Assembly: GCF_019597925.1 (NCBI RefSeq)
Contig: NZ_CP080442.1
Location: 847,001 to 911,000, forward strand
Length of the DNA stretch: 64,000 bases
Direction: 5' to 3'
Source: [Clostridium] scindens
Lineage (GTDB): Bacteria > Bacillota > Clostridia > Lachnospirales > Lachnospiraceae
Part shown: positions 26,917 through 34,957 of the stretch, piece after piece
Numbering within the stretch: the stretch's first letter is position 1
Layout: each line of letters opens with the position of its first letter
Position numbers and translations under genes: made by a program
Notes under the pieces: generated by a model
Database searches by the model: none
Seen by the model: only the letters and a program-made list of their open reading frames with translations
What the model was told of the DNA's origin: nothing

Positions 26917-27528
26917 ATGAAGGGGAAGCTAGTTAATTATGTCAGAACCTATTCGAATTGGCTTGGGCTTCCTAAGGGCAGAGAGTATCGAGTGTTTGGC
27001 GAACTTTTGCAGCCAGGAGTGATTAAAGGAAAGCGGTATGAGGATAACAGGAAGTTTGCCGAAGCAATCGTCAAGAACCTGTCTTGGGACATCGAGGATG
27101 TACACATCAAAGGAGATAAGGCAGAAATAGATCTGAAGGTTACGAACACGGATATGTCTGATGTGACAGGATATTATATGATCCAGGTAATGGAGGATAT
27201 GGCTGGCAATGATGACACAGGCATTTCAGGGACGATTTCGGATATTCTTGAAAGCGCATATGAAAGCGAGAGCCTCCTTCCGTATATGGAGAAGGCAGAC
27301 GGCATTATTACGATGAATGTGACCGTTGCCGCAAGCAGAAGAAAGGGAGCGTGGAAGGTACACGTAAGCGATGAATTCGTCAATGCGTTCATGGGAAATT
27401 TAGATTCTGAGGACTATTCGCAGGAGGTAGAGGAACGCCTGGACGAACTGGAGGCGGAGATGGAATCAAAGGCAGAATACAAAATTTCCTTGACATCTTT
27501 GGCAGAATTATACAGAATGATAGAGTAA
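26917..27528 (+). CDS. Uncharacterised protein, probably 5'-truncated lipoprotein relative
   Basis: The open frame begins at 26794, but the first 41 codons overlap the UvrA-like promoter and look non-coding, so I place the start near ATG 26917 (about 203 residues). I do not recognise it with certainty. The body (NRKFAEAIVKNLSW, then AEIDLKVTNTDMSDV) resembles exported lipoproteins of Lachnospiraceae with a small alpha/beta domain that normally start with a lipobox. No signal peptide or lipobox is present here. It is probably a remnant that lost its 5' end, or a cytosolic variant. The C-terminus is acidic and likely helical. Confidence 0.5.
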   Translation: MKGKLVNYVRTYSNWLGLPKGREYRVFGELLQPGVIKGKRYEDNRKFAEAIVKNLSWDIEDVHIKGDKAEIDLKVTNTDMSDVTGYYMIQVMEDMAGNDDTGISGTISDILESAYESESLLPYMEKADGIITMNVTVAASRRKGAWKVHVSDEFVNAFMGNLDSEDYSQEVEERLDELEAEMESKAEYKISLTSLAELYRMIE

Positions 27529-27560
27529 ATGGTTATGATGTATCATACAGAAAAAAGGAA

Positions 27561-28247
27561 ATGATGATGGCAAGTAAGAAGAAAAAGATGATCCCGCCAG
27601 TTCTGCCGGAGGAGTTTCGAAGAGTCGAGAGTACCGGACGGATACTCAAGGAGTTTAAGTACAGGGAAGAAAGAGTGACGGAAACCGTGCTGGAAGAGAT
27701 AGCGGCAGAAGAGGAGGACTATTCCCATCTGGTCTTTTCGGCGGTGAAGTTCGTAAACTGCCGGTTCTGGAACTGCTCATTCGAGCGCTGCGAGTTTACG
27801 GATGTGATATTCGAATCTTGCGATTTTTCCGGCTGCAATCTGTCGAATACATATTTTAACAGGGCAGAATACCTATCCTGCAAGGGAGTGGGCACGAAGT
27901 TTGCTGGAAGCGTATGCAAGAATATGGTATTGCGGGAATGTAATTTGAATTATGCGAATTTCGATGCATGCAAGCTGGAGAATCTGCTGGTTGATAAGAC
28001 AGAACTGAACAGCAGCAATCTTACCCAGTGCAAATGCAAGGATATACAGTGGAGGCAGGCGGCACTTACGAATGCCAGTTTCTTCAAGACTCCGATGCGG
28101 GGCATGGACTTTTCAGACAGCGAGATCAAGGGACTTGTGCTATCCGATGACAATCAGGAATTAAAAGGCGCAGTGGTGGATTTGTACCAGGCCGCGCAGC
28201 TGTCCAAAAGACTGGGAATTATTATAAAAGATATAGAAGGGATATAA
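27561..28247 (+). CDS. Pentapeptide-repeat protein
   Basis: 228 residues; three consecutive ATG codons follow AAAAAAGGAA. From about residue 60 there are repeating five-residue steps with Phe or Leu in the centre (CRFWN, CSFER, CEFTD, CDFSG, CNLSN, and later SSNLT, TNASF, MDFSD), which build a right-handed four-sided helix. Several copies carry Cys. The Qnr/MfpA branch protects DNA gyrase from quinolones, but many such proteins have other roles. The N-terminal 55 residues are charged and helical. It lies next to a GNAT gene (9 bases apart), so the two are probably one transcript. Confidence 0.8.
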   Translation: MMMASKKKKMIPPVLPEEFRRVESTGRILKEFKYREERVTETVLEEIAAEEEDYSHLVFSAVKFVNCRFWNCSFERCEFTDVIFESCDFSGCNLSNTYFNRAEYLSCKGVGTKFAGSVCKNMVLRECNLNYANFDACKLENLLVDKTELNSSNLTQCKCKDIQWRQAALTNASFFKTPMRGMDFSDSEIKGLVLSDDNQELKGAVVDLYQAAQLSKRLGIIIKDIEGI

Positions 28248-28256
28248 GGAGGAATT

Positions 28257-28742
28257 ATGGAAGAAGTTACGTTTAGAAAGGCGGTCAGAGAGGATGTGCC
28301 GCTTATTTTGGAATTTATCAAAGGACTGGCGGAATACGAGAAGATGTCGGATGAAGTAGTCGCCACGGAAGAGATACTGGATGAGTGGCTGTTTGACAAA
28401 GAAAAGGCAGAAGTTATATTTGCGATAGCAGAAGGGGAAGAAGTAGGATTCGCCCTGTTCTTCCACAATTTTTCCACCTTCCTTGGCCGTGCGGGCATTT
28501 ATCTGGAAGACTTGTTCGTGAAGCCAAAGTACAGGGGAAATGGATACGGGAAGGCAATCTTGAAGCGTCTGGCCCAGATCGCGGTGGAGCGGGGCTGCGG
28601 GCGGCTGGAATGGTCCTGCCTGGACTGGAATCAGCCAAGCATTGATTTCTATCTGTCTCTGGGCGCAACGCCGATGAGCGGATGGACGGGCTATAGGCTG
28701 ACAGGAAAGACATTGGCCGATGCAGCTGGCGTGCAGGATTGA
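28257..28742 (+). CDS. GNAT N-acetyltransferase (spermine/thialysine type)
   Basis: 161-residue acetyl-CoA-dependent acetyltransferase. RKAVREDVPLILEFIKGLA at the start, IYLEDLFVKPKYRGNGYGKA (acetyl-CoA loop R-x-x-G-x-G) and WNQPSIDFYLSLGA at the end match the SAT1/SAT2 group that acetylates polyamines or thialysine. The start follows AAGGAGGAATT. Exact amine not known. Confidence 0.82.
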   Translation: MEEVTFRKAVREDVPLILEFIKGLAEYEKMSDEVVATEEILDEWLFDKEKAEVIFAIAEGEEVGFALFFHNFSTFLGRAGIYLEDLFVKPKYRGNGYGKAILKRLAQIAVERGCGRLEWSCLDWNQPSIDFYLSLGATPMSGWTGYRLTGKTLADAAGVQD

Positions 28743-28761
28743 TGGATTTTGTCAGCAGGAC

Positions 28762-28800
28762 GAAGGGAAGGGGCCTTAAGAAGGGCGCCTTCCCTTCATT
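28762..28800. terminator. Terminator between convergent genes
   Basis: GAAGGGAAGG-rich arm and CCTTCCCTTC arm pair over about 10-13 bases around a TTAAGAA loop. It lies between the GNAT and the methyltransferase genes and may serve both strands. Confidence 0.7.
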
Positions 28801-28819
28801 CTGTCAGGAATAATCTTTG

Positions 28820-29650
28820 CTATTTCTTCGCCAGAATACACAAAGTCTGCTCCCCTTTATCATAAGGCTTACCCATGACATTTCCATATACGGCAATCTC
28901 GCTGAAGCCAGCGTCCTCTAAGTCTCTTTTTATCTCTGGAAACGTAAAGACATGTTCCCAGACATTATAGAAAGAAATGGTATCTTCGCTGGCAATTACA
29001 TAGCGGTTCAGAAAGGTACTGTCCTCGTCATAACGATAGAAAGAATGGAGCAGCAGGTGAGGCTCTTCTTTCCAGAAGCCGTTCTCGCAGACATCCCAAT
29101 GCCTGAATTCCCTGGCGCCTTCATATCTCAAAGGCGTAAAGACATCAAATAAGAATACGCCTTGCGGCAGCAAAGAATCGTGTATTTTTAACAGAAGTTC
29201 TTTGCGGTCGTCATATGGAAGAACTCCAAAATCACAATAGATAAGCGTGACTAAGTTATACTGGGAGTCAAAAGCCATCTTTGTATAATCGCCTTGCTTA
29301 TATTGGATTTTCAAACCGAGGTCATTTGCCGAATTACGGGCGTATGCGATAGACCGGCGTGACAGGTCAAGGCCGGTGACGCGGTATCCTTTGCCGTAGA
29401 AACGTTCTGCATATATGCCGGGCCCGCATCCAAGATCCAGGAGTAGAGGATAGTCATGAGGAGGAAGGGTGGATGCTATCCATTCGACAGATTCCTTCAC
29501 GGTCGCCAGTTTTCTTGTAGCGGACTCCAGGTCTTCATCCAGATGGGCTTTCAGCATATTTTTGGAAATATACGGTTCATCCCACATGTTTTGGGGGCCT
29601 TGTTCATATAATTCCGGCTTTTTACTTGCAATCTTTATTAAATCTTTCAT
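28820..29650 (-). CDS. Class I SAM-dependent methyltransferase
   Basis: 276 residues. Motif I is LLLDLGCGPGIYAE; the acidic residue after strand 2 is in VTGLDLSRRS; motif post-I and a strand-4 region follow (YNLVTLIYCDFGVL). This is a stand-alone small-molecule methyltransferase; the substrate is unknown. Its promoter lies about 190 bases upstream, and a terminator-like hairpin stands between promoter and gene (29727-29773), so expression may be attenuated. Confidence 0.8.
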   Translation of the reverse strand: MKDLIKIASKKPELYEQGPQNMWDEPYISKNMLKAHLDEDLESATRKLATVKESVEWIASTLPPHDYPLLLDLGCGPGIYAERFYGKGYRVTGLDLSRRSIAYARNSANDLGLKIQYKQGDYTKMAFDSQYNLVTLIYCDFGVLPYDDRKELLLKIHDSLLPQGVFLFDVFTPLRYEGAREFRHWDVCENGFWKEEPHLLLHSFYRYDEDSTFLNRYVIASEDTISFYNVWEHVFTFPEIKRDLEDAGFSEIAVYGNVMGKPYDKGEQTLCILAKK

Positions 29651-29726
29651 GCGTGTTCTCCTTTTGATTTGTTATGGGTACGGCAACTGGCTGATTTATA
29701 TACGCCTTGGCGGCATTCTATTATTT

Positions 29727-29773
29727 GAAAAAAACTAAACCGTGGATTTCTCCACGGTTAGAAATCCACGGTT
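29727..29773 (-). terminator. Terminator-like hairpin in the methyltransferase leader
   Basis: Read on the minus strand, AACCGTGGATTTC pairs fully with GAAATCCACGGTT and is followed by TAG and seven T residues. The loop contains a second copy of AACCGTGGA, which can pair with the same 3' arm and leave a GAAA tetraloop. It stands about 80 bases before the methyltransferase start and downstream of its predicted promoter. Confidence 0.65.
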
Positions 29774-29845
29774 CACTCATGTTGCCGATTATACAGCATC
29801 AAGTGCGCCGGATCTTACCATCTCCTTTGCAGTTACCGTAACCTC

Positions 29846-29874
29846 ATTATAGGGCGGACTGGATCAAATATCAA
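29846..29874 (-). promoter_or_regulatory. Promoter of the methyltransferase gene
   Basis: Minus strand: TTGATA (29874-29869), 17-base spacer, TATAAT (29851-29846). An 11-base palindrome GTTACCGTAAC at 29832-29842 overlaps the predicted start of transcription and may be an operator. Confidence 0.65.
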
Positions 29875-29901
29875 TCATAAAACAGCGTGTCACGCAATGC
29901 A

Positions 29902-29930
29902 TTGCATACGCAGAAATAATCTGCTAGAAT
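29902..29930 (+). promoter_or_regulatory. Promoter of the second MATE gene
   Basis: TTGCAT (29902-29907), 17-base spacer, TAGAAT (29925-29930), about 43 bases before the start codon. Confidence 0.55.
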
Positions 29931-29972
29931 CAGGGGATGGGAAACAGAGGATTCCACTGTTGGATAAGGAGC

Positions 29973-31325
29973 ATGAATTTGAAGAACAAAACATTTTACA
30001 GGAATTTCTTTTCTATTTACATAGCCCTGGTATTGCAGAATGTGGTGACGCTGAGCGTCAATCTTGCGGACAATATGATGCTGGGCGCATACAGCGAGAC
30101 TTCTCTGGCAGGCGTTGCGGCGGTCAACCAGATACAATTCGTCTATCAGCAGTTCCTGCTGGCCTTAGGAGACGGGCTTGTAATCTTTTGCAGCCAGTAT
30201 TGGGGCAAGAGGCAGACCGCTCCGGTGAAGAAGATTGCCGCGACGGCTATGCATGCCGGACTTTTGATTGCCATTGCGCTGTTTGTCCTGGTCAGCCTGT
30301 TTTCCCGGCAGGCGGTTGGAATCTTTACGACGGACGGCCCGATCATTGGGGAAGGGGTAAGGTATCTTCGGATTATCCGTTTTACCTACCTGTTCTTTGC
30401 GGTGACCCAGCTCCTTCTGGCGGCATTAAGAAGCACCGAGACCGTCAGGATCGCGTTCCAGCTCTCCATCCTTACATTTTTTATAAATTGCGGCATTAAT
30501 TATGTACTCATATTCGGGAATTTCGGAGCGCCGAGAATGGGCGTATGCGGGGCGGCCGTGGGGACGCTTATCGCAAGAATGATAGAATGCGCCGTGCTGA
30601 TCGCATATATCGCAAAGAAGGATAAGAACCTGAACCTTAAGCTGAAAGATTACCTTCAGTTTGACCGGGTGCTGGCAAAGGATTATTTCAAGGTGACAGC
30701 CCCGATGCTGTTCGTCCAGGGACTCTGGGGCGTCAATACGGCATTGCAGACGGTGATTCTGGGACATATGAAGGCAACAGCCATTGCGGCAAACAGCGTG
30801 GCATCCACTTTGTTTTTGATGGTGAAGTCAACGGCGGTAGGCGCATCCTCGGCAGCATCGGTAATCATTGGAAAGACGATAGGCACGGGGGACATCGCAA
30901 GGGTCAAGGAGTACTCCGGCCGTCTTCAGAAGATGTTTATCGTAATCGGCGTGCTATCCGGCATCTTCCTGTTCTTTATCCGGATTCCGGTCCTGGGGCT
31001 GTATGATCTCCAGCCTGCCACCAAAGAGATGGCCAACGCCTTTCTCATAATTCTAAGCGTCGTCTGCGTCGGCATGTCCTACCAGATGCCGACCAACAAC
31101 GGGATCATCCGGGGTGGCGGCAATGCTATGTTCGTGGTCAAGATGGACCTTGTCAGCATCTGGATGATCGTATTGCCATTGTCGTTTATTATGGCATTCG
31201 TGGTAAAGGCATCGCCAATCGTGGTAGTATGCTGCCTGAACGCAGACCAGATATTCAAATGCGTGCCAGCCTTCCTGGAATCCCATTATGGAAACTGGAT
31301 CCGCAAACTGACCCGGGAGGCTTAA
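29973..31325 (+). CDS. MATE-family efflux transporter
   Basis: 450 residues from ATG 29973, which follows GGATAAGGAGC; the frame opens 12 codons earlier without such a site. About 12 TM segments. LADNMMLGAYSETSLAGVAAVNQ near the N-terminus (key residues D and the SLAGVAA turn) and the second-half copy with IAANSVAS mark the MATE family. It is only distantly like the MATE at 20984 and has its own promoter. Substrate not known. Four bases separate its stop from the convergent LysR gene. Confidence 0.88.
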   Translation: MNLKNKTFYRNFFSIYIALVLQNVVTLSVNLADNMMLGAYSETSLAGVAAVNQIQFVYQQFLLALGDGLVIFCSQYWGKRQTAPVKKIAATAMHAGLLIAIALFVLVSLFSRQAVGIFTTDGPIIGEGVRYLRIIRFTYLFFAVTQLLLAALRSTETVRIAFQLSILTFFINCGINYVLIFGNFGAPRMGVCGAAVGTLIARMIECAVLIAYIAKKDKNLNLKLKDYLQFDRVLAKDYFKVTAPMLFVQGLWGVNTALQTVILGHMKATAIAANSVASTLFLMVKSTAVGASSAASVIIGKTIGTGDIARVKEYSGRLQKMFIVIGVLSGIFLFFIRIPVLGLYDLQPATKEMANAFLIILSVVCVGMSYQMPTNNGIIRGGGNAMFVVKMDLVSIWMIVLPLSFIMAFVVKASPIVVVCCLNADQIFKCVPAFLESHYGNWIRKLTREA

Positions 31326-31329
31326 TGCA

Positions 31330-32217
31330 CTATAGGCTTTCAACAAAATGCCTTAGTTCCGGCGTCAGTTCTCCCTGTTTCCAAACGGCGATGATTTCCT
31401 CGGCTTCTTCCTCGCCGATTAGTGGTATGAAGACCAGGTTGTCCGCGTTGGTCAATTTATTAGTAATGTAGGAAGGCATGACGGAGATGCCTTCTTCTGC
31501 CGCTACCATCATCAGAATACTCTCCACATCGTTGGAGCGGAACAGGATGTTAGGCTGGTAGCCGGCCTCTTTATACAGGTCCATAAAATGGCTGTCTCCG
31601 AAGGAGTCGCCGGTGCTGGATGGAGTCATATATAAGATGGCTTCATTTTTTAATTCCCTGCGGTTAAGGGCAGAGCGCTGGGCGAAGGGATGTCCGCTGT
31701 AGAGGGCCACCACCAGAGGGGCGCGCTCGATGATCTTATGGCTGATGGCATGTTCTTGCAGAATATTGGTACTGTCCCAGGTGAAGATGATGTCATATTC
31801 ATCGTTAAACAGGCCTGCCGCCAGCCGGTCGGTATCACAGCGATAGCAAGTAAGAAGAATATTGGGATATTCCAGATGAAAGGCCCGCAGCTTATTGGAG
31901 AGATCGCTTCGCTCGTAGCCTTTGGTATAGCCGATGCGAAGGGTTCCTACCAGGCCGGTAGAAGCATCCTTGACTTTGCTGACCGCAGTCTCCATCCGCT
32001 CCAGAATGGCTTTTGCCTCCAGGAAGAATATCCTTCCGGCAGGGGTAAGCGCTACCGGGCGGCTGGAACGGTTGAACAGCTGGACGTTCATCGATTCCTC
32101 TAAAGCGTGAATCTGCTGGGTGATGGCGGTCTGGGATATGTAATACTGGTTTGCGGCCTTGGTAAAACTTCGGTATTCCGCGACTGCTACAAAGTATTTT
32201 AATTGATTGGTATTCAT
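31330..32217 (-). CDS. LysR-family transcriptional regulator
   Basis: 295 residues. N-terminal winged helix MNTNQLKYFVAVAEYRSFTK with the HTH AANQYYISQTAITQQIHALE, then the linker helix and a periplasmic-binding-like sensor domain (GTLRIGYTKG, then WDSTNILQEHAI). It is divergent from an SNF-family transporter 140 bases away and probably regulates it through the near-palindrome at 32266-32283. Confidence 0.88.
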   Translation of the reverse strand: MNTNQLKYFVAVAEYRSFTKAANQYYISQTAITQQIHALEESMNVQLFNRSSRPVALTPAGRIFFLEAKAILERMETAVSKVKDASTGLVGTLRIGYTKGYERSDLSNKLRAFHLEYPNILLTCYRCDTDRLAAGLFNDEYDIIFTWDSTNILQEHAISHKIIERAPLVVALYSGHPFAQRSALNRRELKNEAILYMTPSSTGDSFGDSHFMDLYKEAGYQPNILFRSNDVESILMMVAAEEGISVMPSYITNKLTNADNLVFIPLIGEEEAEEIIAVWKQGELTPELRHFVESL

Positions 32218-32265
32218 AAAGGGCTCCTGCTGAAATTATTTGATTGTTTTTTTGTATTATAACTA

Positions 32266-32283
32266 TATCTTATATTAATATGA
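32266..32283. promoter_or_regulatory. Near-palindrome, likely LysR site
   Basis: TCTTATATTAATATGAGA is a palindrome with one mismatched pair and contains the T-N11-A spacing of LysR boxes. It lies between the LysR gene and the transporter promoter, 12 bases before its -35 box. Confidence 0.5.
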
Positions 32284-32294
32284 GAAATAAGAAT

Positions 32295-32323
32295 TTGCAA
32301 TCCTGATAAGATGTAATTATAAT
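32295..32323 (+). promoter_or_regulatory. Promoter of the SNF transporter
   Basis: TTGCAA (32295-32300), 17-base spacer and consensus TATAAT (32318-32323), 35 bases before the gene. Confidence 0.7.
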
Positions 32324-32357
32324 AATAAATTGTTATGGTACAAAGGAGAGGTGTAAA

Positions 32358-33821
32358 ATGAAGAGAGAAAAATTTGGTTCGCGTCTGGGATTCATCCTGG
32401 TGTCTGCCGGATGCGCCATCGGAATCGGGAACGTATGGAAATTCCCTTATATGTGCGGTGAATTCGGAGGGGCCGCATTCATATTGATTTACTTATTATT
32501 CCTGGTTATTCTGGGAATCCCAGTGCTGGTGTGCGAGTTCGCGGTAGGACGCGGCAGCCGTCACAGCGTGGCGGCGAGCTTCGAGGCATTGGAGCCGGAA
32601 GGAACCCGCTGGCATATGACAAAGTGGATCGGAGTGATCGGAAGTTATCTGCTGATGATGTTCTATACCACTGTAGGCGGATGGATGATGTATTATTGCT
32701 ACCGGAGCATACGGGGAGAATTTGCCGGCGCTACTACGGACGAAGTTACGGCAGGATTTTCGAATATGCTGGGCAATGTGCCGGTGATGATTTTCTGGAC
32801 GGTACTCATATGCATAATTGGATTTGCGGTATGCCTGTTTGGAATCCAGAAAGGAATCGAGCGGGTATCCAAGATTATGATGTCCGCGCTTTTGATCATC
32901 ATGGTAGTCTTGGCGATTCATTCCTTCTTTATGGAGGGAGCCGGGGAAGGCATCCGCTTCTACCTGATTCCGGATTTTGGAAAGATGCTGGATCAGGGAA
33001 TCGGAAATGTGATCTTCGGAGCATTGAGCCAGGCATTCTTTACGCTGTCCATTGGTATCGGCGCGATGTTGATCTTTGGAAGCTACATGGATAAGGAAAG
33101 AAGTCTTACTGGAGAAGCGGTGAGCATCACGGCCCTGGATACGTTTGTCGCGCTGATGGCAGGGTTCATTATCATACCGGCATGCTTTTCCTTCGGGATC
33201 GAGCCGGGATCAGGACCGAGCCTGGTATTTATCACGATTCCGAATATATTTGCCCAGATGACAGGCGGACAGCTATGGAGCGCCTTGTTCTTCCTGTTTC
33301 TGACGTTTGCGGCATTTTCAACGATTGTTGCCGTGTTCGAGAATATCATATCCTTCGATATGGATTTATTTGACTGGTCAAGGAATAAGAGCGTCCTGGT
33401 CAGCGCCGTGCTGATCATTCTGCTCAGCATGCCCTGCGTCCTGGGATTCAATATCCTTGCGGGATTCGAGCCATTAGGAAGCGGAACCAACATCATGGAT
33501 CTGGAAGACTTTATCGTCTCCAACAACCTTCTTCCACTTGGAAGTCTGGGATACGTGCTGTTCTGCACCAGAAAGAACGGATGGGGATGGGATAATTTCC
33601 TTTCGGAAGTCAATACCGGAAAAGGATTCCATTTCCCAAAAGGCCTGAAGAATTATGTGGGCTATGGAATACCGCTGATCATCATTATCATCTACCTGAA
33701 AGGCTATTATGATAAGTTCATAAGCCAGGGAACGACGGTACTGCTGGTGTGGATGGCGATCGCGATCCTTCTGCTTGGATTCGTGCTGTATTGCTCCGGG
33801 TCAAAAAAGAAGCAGTCATAA
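32358..33821 (+). CDS. Na+-dependent SNF-family transporter
   Basis: 487-residue neurotransmitter:sodium symporter family member (LeuT fold) with about 12 TM segments. TM1 has the sodium and substrate site GCAIGIGNVWKFPYMCGEFGG, whose key unwound part is AIGIGNVWKFPY. TM6 to TM8 regions include FTLSIGIGAMLIFGSYM and TFAAFSTIVAVFEN. It imports an amino acid or amine with Na+. The divergent LysR protein suggests substrate induction. Start follows AAAGGAGAGGTG. Confidence 0.9.
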   Translation: MKREKFGSRLGFILVSAGCAIGIGNVWKFPYMCGEFGGAAFILIYLLFLVILGIPVLVCEFAVGRGSRHSVAASFEALEPEGTRWHMTKWIGVIGSYLLMMFYTTVGGWMMYYCYRSIRGEFAGATTDEVTAGFSNMLGNVPVMIFWTVLICIIGFAVCLFGIQKGIERVSKIMMSALLIIMVVLAIHSFFMEGAGEGIRFYLIPDFGKMLDQGIGNVIFGALSQAFFTLSIGIGAMLIFGSYMDKERSLTGEAVSITALDTFVALMAGFIIIPACFSFGIEPGSGPSLVFITIPNIFAQMTGGQLWSALFFLFLTFAAFSTIVAVFENIISFDMDLFDWSRNKSVLVSAVLIILLSMPCVLGFNILAGFEPLGSGTNIMDLEDFIVSNNLLPLGSLGYVLFCTRKNGWGWDNFLSEVNTGKGFHFPKGLKNYVGYGIPLIIIIIYLKGYYDKFISQGTTVLLVWMAIAILLLGFVLYCSGSKKKQS

Positions 33822-33854
33822 ACTAAAATAGTACAAGAAAACGTGATAATTCTA

Positions 33855-33912
33855 CAGGAGTCTGTGGCAATGTAATCCTTAAGATTACGACGCAGGCTCC
33901 TGCTTGATTTTT
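33855..33912 (+). terminator. Terminator after the SNF transporter
   Basis: CAGGAGTCTGTG pairs with CGCAGGCTCCTG (G-U pairs allowed), with an inner TAATC/GATTA stem, followed by TTGATTTTT. Confidence 0.7.
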
Positions 33913-33932
33913 CATAGTCTGTTTGCTATACT
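33904..33932 (+). promoter_or_regulatory. Promoter upstream of the Rpn-family gene
   Basis: TTGATT (33904-33909), 17-base spacer, TATACT (33927-33932). It begins inside the T-run of the preceding terminator and leaves a leader of about 160 bases with no clear gene in it. Confidence 0.5.
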
Positions 33933-34100
33933 GGCACTATATCATATCAAGGACAGAACCTTATCGAAAATTCTTAACTGTCCTATCTATCCGTTTTTCA
34001 GGGCGAGTCAGCCAGGAAATTCAAGTTGATGGCAACAAAATAAGTCTTATATTCATTGAAAGCACACTGGGAAAATATTATAATGAAAGGAAGAAAGTGT

Positions 34101-34901
34101 ATGAGGGAAATGGAAAAACTGAATATGCAGATGCCGGAAGCGCCACAGGATATTATAGCACCATTAAAGAGGCTGAATCTTATGGATGATTTCCTGTTTG
34201 ATGTGACTACGGTAAGCCTTGAGGCTTGTAAGATCATTCTGGAATTGTCTATACGCAATGTAGGAAATATCCCAAAGCGAACCCGCTTTTATCAGGCTTT
34301 GGTTGATGCCCCGCTGCTTAAGAGTGGAGAACAGAAGTTTGATAATCTGAATACCACATATATAGTGGTGATCTGCGGTTTTGATCTCTTCGGCTTGGGG
34401 AAATATAAGTATACATTTGAGAATCGATGCGAAGAAGTGCCGGAACTTGTGCTAGGGGATGAATGCAAAAAAATCATCCTGAATACAAAGGGAAGAAATG
34501 ATGAAGAAGTAGATTCATCGCTGGTAGATTTCCTTCATTATGTGGAAAACAGCACGACTGAAAATGTACCCGAAGAGTGTGATGACCGATTGAAACGTCT
34601 GCATATGATGGTTGAAGAGATCAAGGCCAGCGAGCAGATGGGAGTGACATATATGAAGATGGAAGAAAGAGATCGGCTTCTTAGAGAAGAGGGAAGAGAA
34701 GCCGGGAGAGAGGAAGGAGAAATGCGAGTTTTAACTACACAGGTGTGCAAAAAACTTGGAAAGGGCCTTGAGGTTCAGGCAATTGCCGAGATGCTTGAGG
34801 AGGAAGAGCCTGTGATTCGAAGGATTTATGAGGCTGCGATTCCGTATGGGCCGGAATATGATGTAGATAAGATTCTGGAAAGATTAAATAACGAGAAATA
34901 A
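34101..34901 (+). CDS. Rpn-family protein lacking its nuclease core
   Basis: 266 residues from ATG 34101 (AAAGGAAGAAAG upstream). It belongs to the Rpn/PD-(D/E)XK transposase-like family common in Lachnospiraceae. N-terminal MDDFLFDVTTVSLEACKIILELS, middle GNIPKRTRFYQALVDAPLL, then FENRCEEVPEL, DFLHYVENST and a helical, Glu/Arg-rich tail REEGREAGREEGE. In full-length relatives about 50 residues lie between LEACKIILELS and RNxGNIPKRTR; that block holds the catalytic Asp and ExQ. Here the two parts are joined directly at about residue 51 (near base 34254) in frame. So it should be catalytically dead, perhaps a decayed copy or one kept for binding. Confidence 0.75.
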   Translation: MREMEKLNMQMPEAPQDIIAPLKRLNLMDDFLFDVTTVSLEACKIILELSIRNVGNIPKRTRFYQALVDAPLLKSGEQKFDNLNTTYIVVICGFDLFGLGKYKYTFENRCEEVPELVLGDECKKIILNTKGRNDEEVDSSLVDFLHYVENSTTENVPEECDDRLKRLHMMVEEIKASEQMGVTYMKMEERDRLLREEGREAGREEGEMRVLTTQVCKKLGKGLEVQAIAEMLEEEEPVIRRIYEAAIPYGPEYDVDKILERLNNEK

Positions 34902-34915
34902 AAAACAGGAATATA

Positions 34916-34956
34916 AACTCCACTGTACATTCATTTGGCGTACAGTGGAGTTTTTG
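34916..34956. terminator. Bidirectional terminator
   Basis: A perfect 13-base-pair stem AACTCCACTGTAC with GTACAGTGGAGTT, followed by TTTT on the plus strand. It separates the Rpn-family gene and the convergent LysR gene and may serve both. Confidence 0.85.
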
Positions 34957-34957
34957 C

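Larger units (their letters stand above)
29651..29972. other. Divergent intergenic region with a leader
   Basis: About 320 bases between the methyltransferase (minus) and a MATE gene (plus). It holds a promoter for each direction, a perfect 13-base-pair hairpin with a minus-strand T-run, and a ten-codon reading frame (29821-29789, minus: MVRSGALDAV) whose start abuts a GGAG. No larger gene is seen. Confidence 0.6.

Noticed and set aside
29973..29973. The two MATE genes as a recent duplication
   Set aside because: The proteins at 20984 and 29973 share only family-level features, so they are not a recent copy of each other.
29897..30499. A 200-codon plus-strand frame overlapping the second MATE gene
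   Set aside because: It is Cys/Arg/Gly rich and out of frame with the clear MATE protein.
33923..34189. An 88-codon plus-strand frame before the Rpn-family gene
   Set aside because: It starts in the -10 region of a likely promoter, has no ribosome site and overlaps the better supported gene in another frame.
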